Assembly: GCF_046237625.1 (NCBI RefSeq)
Contig: NZ_CP143545.1
Location: 3,348,001-3,412,000, forward strand
Direction of reading: 5' to 3'
Length of the DNA stretch: 64,000 bases
DNA from: Paraperibacillus esterisolvens
GTDB lineage: Bacteria > Bacillota > Bacilli > Bacillales > DSM-1321
Shown here one piece after another: positions 9,483-18,200 of this stretch. Position 1 is the first letter of the stretch. Each line of letters starts with the position of its first letter. The notes beneath the pieces are model-generated. The model saw only the letters and a list, made by a program, of their open reading frames with translations. It was not told where the DNA came from and searched no databases. A program made the translations under genes and the position numbers.

Positions 9483-10682
9483 TCACCCGGCCTCGGCAGG
9501 GGACATAGTATCACCGCTGCTCTTCAGGCGGCGGTCATAGACCGCCGTTATAAAGATGGCTGCTGCAAAAAGGACTATGAGTACAATGAACATCATATTC
9601 ATGCCATAATAGTCTGCCAGCAGGCCGCCGATGGTCGGCCCGAGCATTCGTCCGCCCGTGGCAGTACTGTTTACAATACCCTGATAAAACCCTTCCCTGC
9701 CTTTTGGGGCAATTTGATTGGCCAGCGCAGGAACAGCCGGCCAGACAAACATTTCCCCTACAGACAGGATGATCATGGCTGTCATAAAGCCGGAGAATCC
9801 GTCTGCGAGGGAGGCAATGATAAAGGAGCCGATAAAGATGACGATCCCAAGAATAATCTGCGCTTTTACTTTTTTCATGAAAGACTGTACGAAGAAATTG
9901 ACAGCAGGCTGTGCGAAAACGATAATAGCGCCGTTAATTGTCCACAAAATGCTGTACTGCTTCAGGCTTACCCCTATTTCCTGTGTATAGGAAGCAATGG
10001 TCGACTGCCACTGCACATAGCCGATCCAGCATAATAGATAGCCGAAACAAAGCATGAGCAGTGCCTGAATTTTCACCAGGTCCCGCATTGGCTTTTGTTC
10101 GGAAAGCAAGGGGCTTGACGCCTGTACTGCTGCTCCACGGGCCATTCCCCGGAAGCCGAATACTACAACCAAAAGGAACAGCACATACATGACAGTATTG
10201 GAGATGAATATAAGATCAAAGGAATACGAAGCCACGAGTCCGCCCAGTGCCGAGCCGGCGGCTACACCAACATTCTGGGCAATATAGATCGCATTGAACG
10301 CCTTTCTTCCGCCCTCTTTCCAAACCGTTCCTGCCAGTGCATACAGGGAAGGAAAGACAATTCCTGTCCCGAAACCAATGATGATTAAATAAACCACATA
10401 GTATATCCATGAGTGATTAAGTGTTAAGCCAATCAAAGCAGCCAGTGCTATTGTTATGCCAAGGATGGTCGTTTTGTAGCCGCCGATCTTGTCGAACAAA
10501 CTTCCCCCTATTAGATTTCCTGCAACAGAGGCGAAAGCATTGGCCATCAGAACAAATCCGGCGACCGACAGGGATTTCCCGAGATGATCATGTATATAAA
10601 TAGCATTCAGCGGCCAGAGGAATGAGTTTCCCGTTACATTTATTACCATGCCGATGATAAGCAGCCATAGATTTTTAGGCAT
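9483..10682 (-). CDS. yttB: MFS exporter, YttB-like
   Basis: A 399-residue protein with twelve predicted transmembrane helices and the MFS layout. A GGSLFDKIGG loop follows helix 2, which is the motif A region. The N-terminus MPKNLWLLIIGMVINVTGNSF and the position next to leuS match B. subtilis YttB. The family includes drug and metabolite exporters. No substrate can be assigned. The start has an AAGGAGAT site. An SigA-type promoter lies 47 bp upstream. Confidence 0.85.
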   Translation of the reverse strand: MPKNLWLLIIGMVINVTGNSFLWPLNAIYIHDHLGKSLSVAGFVLMANAFASVAGNLIGGSLFDKIGGYKTTILGITIALAALIGLTLNHSWIYYVVYLIIIGFGTGIVFPSLYALAGTVWKEGGRKAFNAIYIAQNVGVAAGSALGGLVASYSFDLIFISNTVMYVLFLLVVVFGFRGMARGAAVQASSPLLSEQKPMRDLVKIQALLMLCFGYLLCWIGYVQWQSTIASYTQEIGVSLKQYSILWTINGAIIVFAQPAVNFFVQSFMKKVKAQIILGIVIFIGSFIIASLADGFSGFMTAMIILSVGEMFVWPAVPALANQIAPKGREGFYQGIVNSTATGGRMLGPTIGGLLADYYGMNMMFIVLIVLFAAAIFITAVYDRRLKSSGDTMSPAEAG

Positions 10683-10728
10683 TTGAATCTCCTTCTTTAC
10701 TCCTTAAAATGTTTCGAACACCAAAATA

Positions 10729-10757
10729 ATTCTAATGATTATCTTAGCTGTTGGCAA
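10729..10757 (-). promoter_or_regulatory. yttB promoter
   Basis: TTGCCA (10757-10752) and TAGAAT (10734-10729) on the minus strand, spacer 17 bp, lie upstream of the yttB ribosome binding site. Confidence 0.6.
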
Positions 10758-10820
10758 TGGTTATTTTTTGACTTATTCCATCTTGTTTTGACAAGGCTGG
10801 ATTGACGGCTCTTACACACG

Positions 10821-10853
10821 AAAAATGGCCATTGCACACGATGTGCAATGACC
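10821..10853 (-). terminator. ytzC terminator with near-perfect palindrome
   Basis: GGTCATTGCACA pairs with TGTGCAATGGCC around a 3-base loop, followed on the minus strand by ATTTTTC. It sits 16 bp after the ytzC stop. Confidence 0.75.
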
Positions 10854-10868
10854 TGTAAATAGACTGTA

Positions 10869-11132
10869 TCAATGTTCTTGGAGGATCATTTCGTTCTGGA
10901 TATCCTGAAGTCTCATCCTCATCCGGTCAAGCTGATATCGCTGCTGATGGTCTGCGCTGTTCTTAAGTCTCTCCAGTTCCATGAACGTTTCCTCCAGCCG
11001 CCTCTGGGCATGCAGATAAACGTCATCAGCATAATGCTCCTGCAGGGATCCTGCCTCAAACTGTTCATGGGCAAGGCTGAGCGTTTCTTCGCATTCCTTT
11101 AAAAAGCTGTCGACTGACTCATATGTTGCCAT
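10869..11132 (-). CDS. ytzC: YtzC-like protein, DUF2524
   Basis: An 87-residue, mostly helical, charged protein (MATYESVDSFLKECEETLS to MRLQDIQNEMILQEH). It matches B. subtilis YtzC (DUF2524) along its length and lies next to ytqA, as in B. subtilis. The chosen ATG has a strong GGAGGAGGGAG site. Upstream in-frame codons lack one. It is probably a cytosolic coiled-coil protein. Its function is unknown. Confidence 0.8.
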   Translation of the reverse strand: MATYESVDSFLKECEETLSLAHEQFEAGSLQEHYADDVYLHAQRRLEETFMELERLKNSADHQQRYQLDRMRMRLQDIQNEMILQEH

Positions 11133-11201
11133 AAACTCTCCCTCCTCCAATAGATGAAGCAAGTTCATCCCTTTTAGTTTGCCTGGCCGCACGCTCTGTA
11201 A

Positions 11202-11235
11202 CCGGGAAATATTCTGGGAAATGGGGACAGTCCCC
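11202..11235 (-). repeat. dispersed short repeat, copy B
   Basis: The minus strand reads GGGGACTGTCCCCATTTCCC, then AGAATATTTCCCGG. The core is shared with copies at 5693 and 26536. It lies in the gap between ytzC and ytqA. GGGGACTGTCCCC is itself palindromic. Confidence 0.55.
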
Positions 11236-11293
11236 TTAAGGCATGATAGAATATCTGTTATGCATAATTTATAGCCGGGAGGAACAGGAAGCG

Positions 11294-12259
11294 ATGGCTG
11301 AGAGCAATCCTTTTATATACGCATCGGATAATAAAAGATATCATACATGGAATTATCATTTAAGAAGTCATTTTGGACATAAGGTTTTCAAGGTCGCCCT
11401 TGATGGGGGCTTTGATTGTCCCAACAGGGATGGAACTGCCGCTTTTGGCGGCTGCACCTTCTGCAGTGCCGCCGGTTCCGGAGACTTTGCGGGTAGAAGG
11501 ACTGACAGCCTGGAAAAACAATTCAGGGATGTCAAAGAAAAGATGCACTCCAAATGGAAAGATGGAAAATACATGGCGTACTTCCAGGCTTTCACCAATA
11601 CTCACGCGCCCCTTCATGTACTCAAAGAGAAATATGAAACTGTCCTTAAGGAAGAAGGAGTCGTCGGGCTATCCATCGCAACAAGGCCGGACTGCCTGCC
11701 GGATGATGTGGTGGAATACCTGGCCGAGCTTAACGAAAGAACCTATCTCTGGGTCGAACTCGGCCTGCAGACAGTCCATGAAAAGACAGCGGGTCTCATA
11801 AACAGGGCCCATGATTTTGCCTGTTACAAGGAAGGAGTTGAAAAACTCCGCAAGCATGGCATTAGAGTATGTACCCATATCATTAACGGACTTCCGGGTG
11901 AGGAGTATGAGATGATGATGGAAACGGCAAAAGAAACAGCCAAGCTTGATATACAGGGCATAAAAATTCATCTCCTCCACCTTTTAAAGGGGACACCCAT
12001 GGTCAAGCAATATGAAAAGGGGCTGCTTGAATTTCTAACTTTTGAAGAGTATATCGCCCTGGTATGTGACCAGCTGGAAATTCTGCCGCCCGGAATGATT
12101 ATCCACCGTATCACCGGCGATGGTCCAATCGAGCTGATGATCGGGCCTATGTGGAGCGTGAATAAGTGGAATGTACTGAATTCCATTGACGCGGAATTAA
12201 AGAAAAGGAACAGCTGGCAGGGAAAGTATTGGACAGAAAAGGAGGAAATCATACTATGA
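11294..12259 (+). CDS. ytqA: radical SAM enzyme YtqA (MnmL), tRNA wobble-uridine modification
   Basis: A 321-residue radical SAM protein of the TIGR01212/YtqA family. The iron-sulfur cluster motif is in FDCPNRDGT and GGCTFCSAAGSGDF, an atypical CX8CX2C-type spacing seen in this family. Recent work on Gram-positive bacteria assigns YtqA (MnmL) to conversion of cmnm5s2U to nm5s2U at tRNA position 34, with YtqB then methylating. I chose ATG 11294 (GGGAGGAACAGGAAG upstream), which gives the B. subtilis length. A GTG at 11243 would add an unsupported extension. The stop overlaps the next start (ATGA), indicating translational coupling. Confidence 0.9.
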   Translation: MAESNPFIYASDNKRYHTWNYHLRSHFGHKVFKVALDGGFDCPNRDGTAAFGGCTFCSAAGSGDFAGRRTDSLEKQFRDVKEKMHSKWKDGKYMAYFQAFTNTHAPLHVLKEKYETVLKEEGVVGLSIATRPDCLPDDVVEYLAELNERTYLWVELGLQTVHEKTAGLINRAHDFACYKEGVEKLRKHGIRVCTHIINGLPGEEYEMMMETAKETAKLDIQGIKIHLLHLLKGTPMVKQYEKGLLEFLTFEEYIALVCDQLEILPPGMIIHRITGDGPIELMIGPMWSVNKWNVLNSIDAELKKRNSWQGKYWTEKEEIIL

Positions 12260-12828
12260 AGTTAGATCGCATCCTCCCATTCGCCCGCAGACTTCTGCAG
12301 CTCGCCATACCGGCTGGCGGCATTGCTGTTGATGCCACAATGGGGAACGGCCATGATACTGCCTTCCTTGCAGAGCTTGCAGGGGAAGGCGGGCATGTTT
12401 TTGGCTTCGATGTGCAGCAGACAGCACTTGAAAACACCAGGAAAAGACTTGAAGAAAAAAAGGTGGAAGGCCACGTTACTCTCTTCAATGCCGGCCATGA
12501 AAATCTCAAGGATTATATTCCTGAAAAATATCACGGGAAAATAAACGGAGCTGTCTTTAACCTGGGCTATCTGCCAGGCGGGGATAAAAGCATTTCCACA
12601 CATGGCGGTACAACCATCAGGGCTGTTGAGCAGCTGCTTGAAATCATGGCGGCCGAAGCTGTAATCGTACTTGTTGTCTACCATGGCCATCCAGAGGGAA
12701 AGATGGAGAAAGACCGTGTGCTTTCTTTTGCTGCTTCCATTCCGCAGGAAGAAGCCCATGTCATGCAATACAGCTTTATCAATCAAGTGAACGACCCGCC
12801 TTTTATCCTGGCAATCGAAAAAAGATAA
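12256..12828 (+). CDS. mnmM: tRNA (mnm5s2U34)-methyltransferase YtqB (MnmM)
   Basis: A 190-residue class I SAM methyltransferase. The SAM loop is GIAVDATMGNGHDTAFLAEL (residues 19-38), and FNLGYLPGGDKS is the NPPY-like motif of the YtqB/rRNA-methylase family. MnmM was shown in B. subtilis to methylate nm5s2U34 to mnm5s2U34 in tRNA, replacing the MnmC methylase domain of enterobacteria. The start overlaps the ytqA stop by 4 bp, with an AAGGAGGAAAT site inside ytqA, so the two steps of the pathway are made together. A strong terminator follows. Confidence 0.92.
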   Translation: MKLDRILPFARRLLQLAIPAGGIAVDATMGNGHDTAFLAELAGEGGHVFGFDVQQTALENTRKRLEEKKVEGHVTLFNAGHENLKDYIPEKYHGKINGAVFNLGYLPGGDKSISTHGGTTIRAVEQLLEIMAAEAVIVLVVYHGHPEGKMEKDRVLSFAASIPQEEAHVMQYSFINQVNDPPFILAIEKR

Positions 12829-12867
12829 GAGCGGCTGTCCATGTTTTGGACACCGCTCTTTTTTTGT
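12829..12867 (+). terminator. terminator of ytqA-ytqB
   Basis: AAGAGCGG-TGTCC pairs with GGACA-CCGCTCTT and is followed by TTTTTTT, directly after the ytqB stop. Confidence 0.85.
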
Positions 12868-13028
12868 GGCAAAATGGCCGGGCTGCATGAACCTTAAAGG
12901 TTCCAACAGCCAGGTGTGAACATCATTGGTCTGGCTTGGCATTCCATTCTGCGGCCTGCGCCTTATTTCGCTCCGCCGCCGCCTTATTGCAGTTTCCTTA
13001 CCATACATGGCCAGCGGGTAAAAACTCT

Positions 13029-14105
13029 TTATGCTTTGATGGGGCTCAGCTTCTGCAGGCCCCTGTACATTCTGCAATTAAGATAGAAAAACAGGGTAAT
13101 GCCGCCGCCAAGCTTTCTGACCTTCTTGGCAAGCTGATTCAAATTCTTCTGGCTCCTTACCTTATCATCCGATAAATAGATGCCGAGAAGGCCCCGGTGG
13201 ATCAGCTTATGGAACTGTTTATGAGGAAGTTTCTCGGAATATTGTTCAGCCTGGCGGACAAAATACTCCAGCCTGCCCATCATTTCTTTCTCATCCTGAT
13301 AATAAAAGCAAAAATTCAAATCGCCGCCTGCTTTGTCTTCTTCCTGGTCAATCAAATAATCAAGCAGGATATGCAGGCCCTGGATATAGGGAAAGTAGCC
13401 CTCGCAGATCAGATCGGCATGAAAGCTGTCGAAGTCATCCCGGAGTGCGTAAGATACGAGACAGAATATTCCGAGGGTGGAACCCGAACAGGCGGAAAAT
13501 TCGTACCAGCTCATTTCCGGCAGATCCTTCTTATGGGCATTGAACCAATTCTGCAGACGGAGAACCCTGTTATCTGGATGAACATGTTTATGTACCTGCA
13601 AATCGCAATAATAGGAGCAGAGCTGCAGCAGGTGATGCCGTATTTCCCCGTAATTATCCATCCTGGATAAGACATCCTGGCATGTCTGTACCAGAGCCTT
13701 CAGATACCCCCCGTCATCCGGGTTTCCCCTGTGCCTGTAATATTCCCCGGGCGGCGTTCCGACAGACAGGGCATGTATCATGGATTCATGCAGGGCAGAA
13801 AAATCTTCGGGATCGAGCGAAATGCTGCGATCACATAGATTATCGAGATAATCGCTGATTGTCTGGTATGCGACAATGAACTTGACTGCTTCCTCTGCTT
13901 CTTCCTCTGCAGCGAGGGCCATGATGCTTCCGCCCTCGCAGTGGAAAGCTTTCTGGGTGATGCTTGCAAGCGCCTGCTTCCTAAGTTCCCCGTCTTTGAT
14001 GTCTTCCGCCTTTTTTCTCCATCGGGAAAGTTCTTTATGTACGAGCGGCAGGATGCGCAGATAAGTTTTTGACATCAATGTAATCGGCGTTTCCGGTATC
14101 GCCAT
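13029..14105 (-). CDS. ytpB: tetraprenyl-beta-curcumene synthase YtpB
   Basis: A 358-residue helical protein of the DUF2600/YtpB family. YtpB of B. subtilis is a large terpene cyclase that lacks the usual DDxxD motif and turns heptaprenyl diphosphate into tetraprenyl-beta-curcumene, the C35 sesquarterpene precursor. Recognisable segments are ILPLVHKELSRWRKKAE, CEGGSIMALA and DNYGEIRHHLLQLCSYYCDLQ. It begins 11 bp after the ytpA stop on the same strand, so ytpA-ytpB form an operon as in B. subtilis. C35 terpenoids have been detected in Bacillus spores. A matching squalene-hopene cyclase-type enzyme is not in this window. Confidence 0.9.
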   Translation of the reverse strand: MAIPETPITLMSKTYLRILPLVHKELSRWRKKAEDIKDGELRKQALASITQKAFHCEGGSIMALAAEEEAEEAVKFIVAYQTISDYLDNLCDRSISLDPEDFSALHESMIHALSVGTPPGEYYRHRGNPDDGGYLKALVQTCQDVLSRMDNYGEIRHHLLQLCSYYCDLQVHKHVHPDNRVLRLQNWFNAHKKDLPEMSWYEFSACSGSTLGIFCLVSYALRDDFDSFHADLICEGYFPYIQGLHILLDYLIDQEEDKAGGDLNFCFYYQDEKEMMGRLEYFVRQAEQYSEKLPHKQFHKLIHRGLLGIYLSDDKVRSQKNLNQLAKKVRKLGGGITLFFYLNCRMYRGLQKLSPIKA

Positions 14106-14116
14106 AGCCTTCCCCC

Positions 14117-14920
14117 CTAAAACATATATCCCAAAAGCCGGAGCCTGTTATCTGTGAACCCTCTGGCATAAGCAAAAACGTCATCCCTTTCAGGTTCATT
14201 GAAAATTTCATGATACAGACCCGGCCATTCTTTGTATTGTTTCTCACTCGAAAAAATATAATTGAACCATTCTTTCACTGCCTTCTTATCCACAATCTTG
14301 TCATCCCCCGCCTGCATAAGCAGCACGGGCAGATCCTGCAGTTCTGGAATCTCCTCGAACGCATCCTTCATGGAGGCGATAAGTTCACGATACCATCTGA
14401 CTGACACTTTTGTAACGTATAAAGTATCATTCGCGCACTCCTCGCGGATCTCATCGTTCCTGGTGGCCATCTGGACGGTCAGGCCAGAATCCATCCTCAG
14501 CGAAGGAAACACTTTGTTCAGCACAACAGAGCAGGCGCCGAGCAGCCTGGATGGATAATTGACAAGGCCAAGGCATGGCGAGGAGAGGATGAGGCCCGCG
14601 AGATTCAGCCGCTCAAGCTGGAGCAGCCTCACTGCCGCAAGCCCTCCCATACTGTGACCGAGCAGGAACACCGGCAGTTCATAATCATACGCAGCCTGGA
14701 TCCAGTCCTTAACCTCGTATATGTACTCTTCAAAGGAATCGATATGCCCCCGCCTTGAGCGGGATGTCATTCCCTGACCCGGCAGGTCGCCGTTGATCAC
14801 ATGGTACCCCGCATCACACCACATGTCCACAAGCCAGCGGTAGCGGCCGTGATGCTCCATGGCTCCGTGTACAATCACGATGACTCCCTTTGCCCTTCCG
14901 GCCGTTTCCCATTTATGCAT
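14117..14920 (-). CDS. ytpA: lysophospholipase-like serine hydrolase YtpA
   Basis: A 267-residue alpha/beta hydrolase. The nucleophile elbow is GHSMGG near residue 93, the oxyanion region VIVHGAMEHHGRYRW, and the acid and base lie around AGDDKIVD and GLYHEIFNE. It matches the monoacylglycerol lipase/lysophospholipase family. B. subtilis YtpA was linked to formation of the phospholipid antibiotic bacilysocin. It is the promoter-proximal gene of the ytpA-ytpB pair. The exact lipid substrate here is not known. Confidence 0.9.
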   Translation of the reverse strand: MHKWETAGRAKGVIVIVHGAMEHHGRYRWLVDMWCDAGYHVINGDLPGQGMTSRSRRGHIDSFEEYIYEVKDWIQAAYDYELPVFLLGHSMGGLAAVRLLQLERLNLAGLILSSPCLGLVNYPSRLLGACSVVLNKVFPSLRMDSGLTVQMATRNDEIREECANDTLYVTKVSVRWYRELIASMKDAFEEIPELQDLPVLLMQAGDDKIVDKKAVKEWFNYIFSSEKQYKEWPGLYHEIFNEPERDDVFAYARGFTDNRLRLLGYMF

Positions 14921-15073
14921 ATCCCTTTCCTCCTTGCCAGATACGGCTTATTTATTCCATCTTATAAAAAAAACTATAAATATGATAATTTACAGCTCAT
15001 TATGGCTAAAGTACACTAAGACAGTAGCAATACACTTATATTACCCAATTTGCCTTGAAAGGTGTGTAGTCTT

Positions 15074-15592
15074 ATGATTATTTATCCATATTACGAAAAA
15101 GAGCCTGTAATAGCAGAGGACGCCTACATAGCAGAAAATGCGGTCATAACGGGAGATGTCGAGATAGGCAGTGAATCCAGCGTCTGGTTCAACACCGTCA
15201 TCCGCGGGGATGTTTCGCCGACAAAGATTGGAAAAAAGGTGAACATCCAGGATAACAGTGTACTCCATCAGAGCCCGGGTACACCGCTGATCCTCGAGGA
15301 TGAAGTGACGATCGGCCACCAGGTGATCCTCCATAGCTGCCATATTAAAAAGAAGGCGCTGATTGGGATGGGCTCCATAATCCTTGACGGGGCGGTGATT
15401 GGCGAAGGAGCTTTTATCGGGGCAGGCAGCCTCGTGCCGCAGGGCAAGGTGATCCCCCCTAATGCCCTGGCATTCGGCCGGCCGGCAAAAGTAGTCAGGG
15501 AACTGACGGAAGAAGATATCACGGATATGGAACGAATCTGCAGGGAGTATGCCGAAAAAGCTCAATTTTATAAAGGGGCAGCCCCCATCTAA
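15074..15592 (+). CDS. ytoA: gamma-carbonic anhydrase family hexapeptide-repeat protein YtoA
   Basis: A 172-residue left-handed beta-helix protein made of hexapeptide repeats (IAEDAYIAENAVITGDVEIG and onward), of the gamma-carbonic anhydrase-like family. The metal-ligand histidines of this family are visible at NSVLHQ, TIGHQVILHSC. Members form trimers with an active-site metal at subunit interfaces. Some hydrate CO2, many have unknown substrates. The ATG at 15074 gives the B. subtilis YtoA length. A GTG 12 bp upstream is less likely. A GC-rich inverted repeat spans the stop codon but lacks a clear T-run. Confidence 0.85.
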   Translation: MIIYPYYEKEPVIAEDAYIAENAVITGDVEIGSESSVWFNTVIRGDVSPTKIGKKVNIQDNSVLHQSPGTPLILEDEVTIGHQVILHSCHIKKKALIGMGSIILDGAVIGEGAFIGAGSLVPQGKVIPPNALAFGRPAKVVRELTEEDITDMERICREYAEKAQFYKGAAPI

Positions 15593-15877
15593 AAAAATAG
15601 CATGGGCTGCCCTTCGGTTATAGAAAGCTTCTTACATCATTATTCCTGACGAAAAGATAGACAGCTATTAAGAAAAAGGCAGCTGTTAAAGGAAAACAGG
15701 ATGGTGAAGTGGAGATACAGGCTTACAAAGGGCGCTCCTGTCAGCAGCTTTTCAAGCTAAAGATGTGCGATAACCGGAATAGCGAATTTGAAATGTTTGG
15801 AAATCAATTTGGCTGAATCCGGAGGGATGAACAAGGCAGAGGAGCATGATTCTTTGAGGAGCTATACGGATGGATAT
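15593..15877. other. non-coding gap between ytoA and asnB terminator
   Basis: There is no gene with an acceptable start and ribosome binding site here. On the plus strand a 47-codon open stretch (about 15674-15814) without a usable start encodes DGEVEIQAYKGRSC followed by QQLFKL, which resembles small DUF2997-type proteins and may be a gene remnant. See findings. Confidence 0.4.
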
Positions 15878-15929
15878 AAAAAACCTGCCCTGACATGGAG
15901 GCATTCCAGACAAGGCAGGCTTTTTTTTA
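15878..15929. terminator. asnB terminator (bidirectional)
   Basis: CCTGCC pairs with GGCAGG around a 24-base loop, flanked by A-rich and T-rich runs. On the minus strand it follows the asnB stop directly. Confidence 0.65.
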
Positions 15930-17828
15930 TTAATTCTTGACTGATTCTAATTGCTGTTTATAAACGTTCTGAAAGTCAAATTTCCCTTCAAGATAAATGC
16001 TGTGCCACAGCATGAACATCAGGACAGTCCATATTTTCCGGCTGTTATCGGCTTTGCCCTGGACATGGTCCTCAAGCAGGCCGTATACCACATTTTTGTG
16101 GATAAGATGTTCTGTCTGGCTGTCGCGGATGATGTTTTTAGCCCAGTCATACATCTCGTTTTTCAGCCAGTGGCGGATCGGCACCGGGAACCCAAGCTTC
16201 TTGCGGTTAAGCACATGATCAGGAACTACGCCCTCAGCTGCTTTCCTCAAGAGATACTTGGTTGTTCCATTCGCTGTTTTCAATGCAGATGGAATGGACG
16301 AGCACACCTCGAATACTTTTTTATCAAGGAATGGCACCCGGAGTTCCAGTGAATGGGCCATGGTCATCTTATCAGCCTTAAGCAGAATATCGCCCCTCAT
16401 CCACGTATGGATGTCGATGTACTGCATGCGGCTTACCGGCTCGTATCCATTGGACTCCTGGTACAATCCCTTTGTGATTTCTGTATATTCCAGGCCTTCC
16501 TTATAATGAGTCAGAAGGCGCCTCTTTTCGGCTTCAGAGAACATTTTGGCGTTGCCTATATATCTTTCCTCCATAGGAGTGACTCCGCGCTCGATGAAGC
16601 TCTTCCCTTTAACACCTTCAGGCATAATTTTTGCTACACCCTTGAGCAGCCCTTTTAGTGCGCCCGGCATTTTGTCGAACATTTCCAGTGATTGCGGCTC
16701 GCGGTAGATATTATATCCGCCGAACAGTTCATCCGCACCCTCACCGGACAAAACGACTGTTACGTGCTTACGGGCTTCCCTTGCCACAAAATAAAGCGGA
16801 ACACAGGCAGGGTCTGCCAGCGGGTCATCCATATGCCACATGATTTTAGGGAGTTCATCCATATATTCCTGCGGCGAAATGATATAGCTGATATTTTCCA
16901 CACCCAATTTATCGGCTGTTTCTTTTGCCACATCAATCTCGCTGAAGCCATTATGGTCGAATCCAACAGAGAAAGTCTTGATGTTCGGATGATATTCCTT
17001 TGCGATGGAAGCGATGATGGAAGAGTCGATTCCGCCGGACAGAAATGACCCAACAGGCACATCACTCCGCATGTGCATCTTGACGCTGTCGAACATAACA
17101 TCCTTAATTTCTTTCACCCACTGCTCCTCACTCTTTTGGACAGTGGAGAAGGCAGCTTTCCAATAGCGTTTAATATCCATTGGCCGGCCGATTTTCTTCG
17201 TGAAGAAATGCCCCGGCTCAAGCTTATGAATGCCCACAGACATGGTTTCCGGCTCAGGTACGAACTGGTAAGTTAAATAATGCTGAAGAGATTCATAGTT
17301 GATCACATCATTTTCAAGAGCGAGAAGGATGCTTTTCTTTTCAGATCCAAAGAAGGTCCTCTCTCCGTCTTCCATATAAAAGAATGGCTTGATGCCGAAC
17401 GGATCGCGTCCGCCATATAGCGTTTGTTCCTGCTTGTCCCAGATCACGAATGCGAACATGCCGCGCAGTTTCTCGATCGCCTTTTCTTTCATATGGCTGT
17501 AGAGCGCGATGATTACTTCAGTATCAGAGCTTGTGCTGAAGGATAATCCCTCTTTTGTCAGTTCTTCGCGAAGCTCTACATAATTGTATATTTCACCATT
17601 GAAAATGATCCAGTAGCGTTCATTTTCATACGTTAAGGGCTGATGCCCTGCTTCGATATCAATAATGCTCAAACGGCGGAACCCAAATTGGATATGCTCA
17701 TCGAAAAAATATCCATCATCGTCAGGTCCACGGTGAGTAATGATATTATTCATATCTGTAAATAGCTGTTTATCTTCATCTCGATGCTGCTGCGCTTCAT
17801 TGTGCATACATCCGATAAATCCACACAT
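15930..17828 (-). CDS. asnB: asparagine synthetase (glutamine-hydrolysing) AsnB
   Basis: A 632-residue class II amidotransferase. After Met removal the N-terminal Cys2 (MCGFIG) is the glutaminase nucleophile. The glutaminase domain spans about residues 2-190. The ATP-pyrophosphatase domain follows with the P-loop SFLSGGIDSS near residue 260. It makes asparagine from aspartate, glutamine and ATP. I placed the start at MCGFIG, since any N-terminal extension would bury the catalytic Cys. This gives exactly the B. subtilis AsnB length. It lies upstream of metK in genome order but has its own terminator. Confidence 0.95.
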   Translation of the reverse strand: MCGFIGCMHNEAQQHRDEDKQLFTDMNNIITHRGPDDDGYFFDEHIQFGFRRLSIIDIEAGHQPLTYENERYWIIFNGEIYNYVELREELTKEGLSFSTSSDTEVIIALYSHMKEKAIEKLRGMFAFVIWDKQEQTLYGGRDPFGIKPFFYMEDGERTFFGSEKKSILLALENDVINYESLQHYLTYQFVPEPETMSVGIHKLEPGHFFTKKIGRPMDIKRYWKAAFSTVQKSEEQWVKEIKDVMFDSVKMHMRSDVPVGSFLSGGIDSSIIASIAKEYHPNIKTFSVGFDHNGFSEIDVAKETADKLGVENISYIISPQEYMDELPKIMWHMDDPLADPACVPLYFVAREARKHVTVVLSGEGADELFGGYNIYREPQSLEMFDKMPGALKGLLKGVAKIMPEGVKGKSFIERGVTPMEERYIGNAKMFSEAEKRRLLTHYKEGLEYTEITKGLYQESNGYEPVSRMQYIDIHTWMRGDILLKADKMTMAHSLELRVPFLDKKVFEVCSSIPSALKTANGTTKYLLRKAAEGVVPDHVLNRKKLGFPVPIRHWLKNEMYDWAKNIIRDSQTEHLIHKNVVYGLLEDHVQGKADNSRKIWTVLMFMLWHSIYLEGKFDFQNVYKQQLESVKN

Positions 17829-18111
17829 TTGATTCACCCACTTATAGTATCTTATTCTTTTTATCTCCATAACCGGCCAATTGAAACCATGGCCGCATAA
17901 GGAATCTATTTGACTGAACGAACAGACTGTATGTAAAATGAATAGCATTTTTGCATACTTTCTAATAATAACATTTTTTTACCTGAAAAAGCATGGGAAA
18001 ATGTCCGTAATTTGCGTAATATTTTAGATACGCAAGTAATATGGGTCAGGCCGCCTCCTAAAACGGCATCCTGCATGCAGCAGCCGGGCTTCCTGATGCG
18101 TTCCAAGAATC
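17829..18111. other. asnB upstream region, no gene seen
   Basis: This AT-rich leader of asnB and the stretch behind the metK terminator contain no supported ORF and no recognisable riboswitch or T-box core. Only generic promoter-like AT-rich segments are visible. Confidence 0.4.
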
Positions 18112-18176
18112 AAAAAAGACCGGTCCCGCCGGATGGCTGCGGGAGATCCGGCAGCTATCTCGGTGAAGACTGGCCC
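18112..18176 (-). terminator. probable metK terminator
   Basis: On the minus strand GGCCAGTC pairs with GACCGGTC (one mismatch) around an internal GC-rich hairpin, followed by TTTTTTG. It is 25 bp past the metK stop. Confidence 0.6.
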
Positions 18177-18200
18177 TTTTGAAGCTTGAGCTTTTTTAGA

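Noticed and set aside
12262..13077. 271-codon minus-strand frame opposite ytqB
   Set aside because: It runs across ytqB and its terminator. No family resemblance was seen, and the plus-strand gene is clear.
15828..15944. 38-codon ORF with GGAGG upstream ending in the asnB terminator
   Set aside because: It reads through both arms of the terminator hairpin into asnB's 3' end, and no family was recognised.
17829..17948. N-terminal extension of asnB to 17948
   Set aside because: It would displace the catalytic N-terminal cysteine, which must follow the initiator Met.
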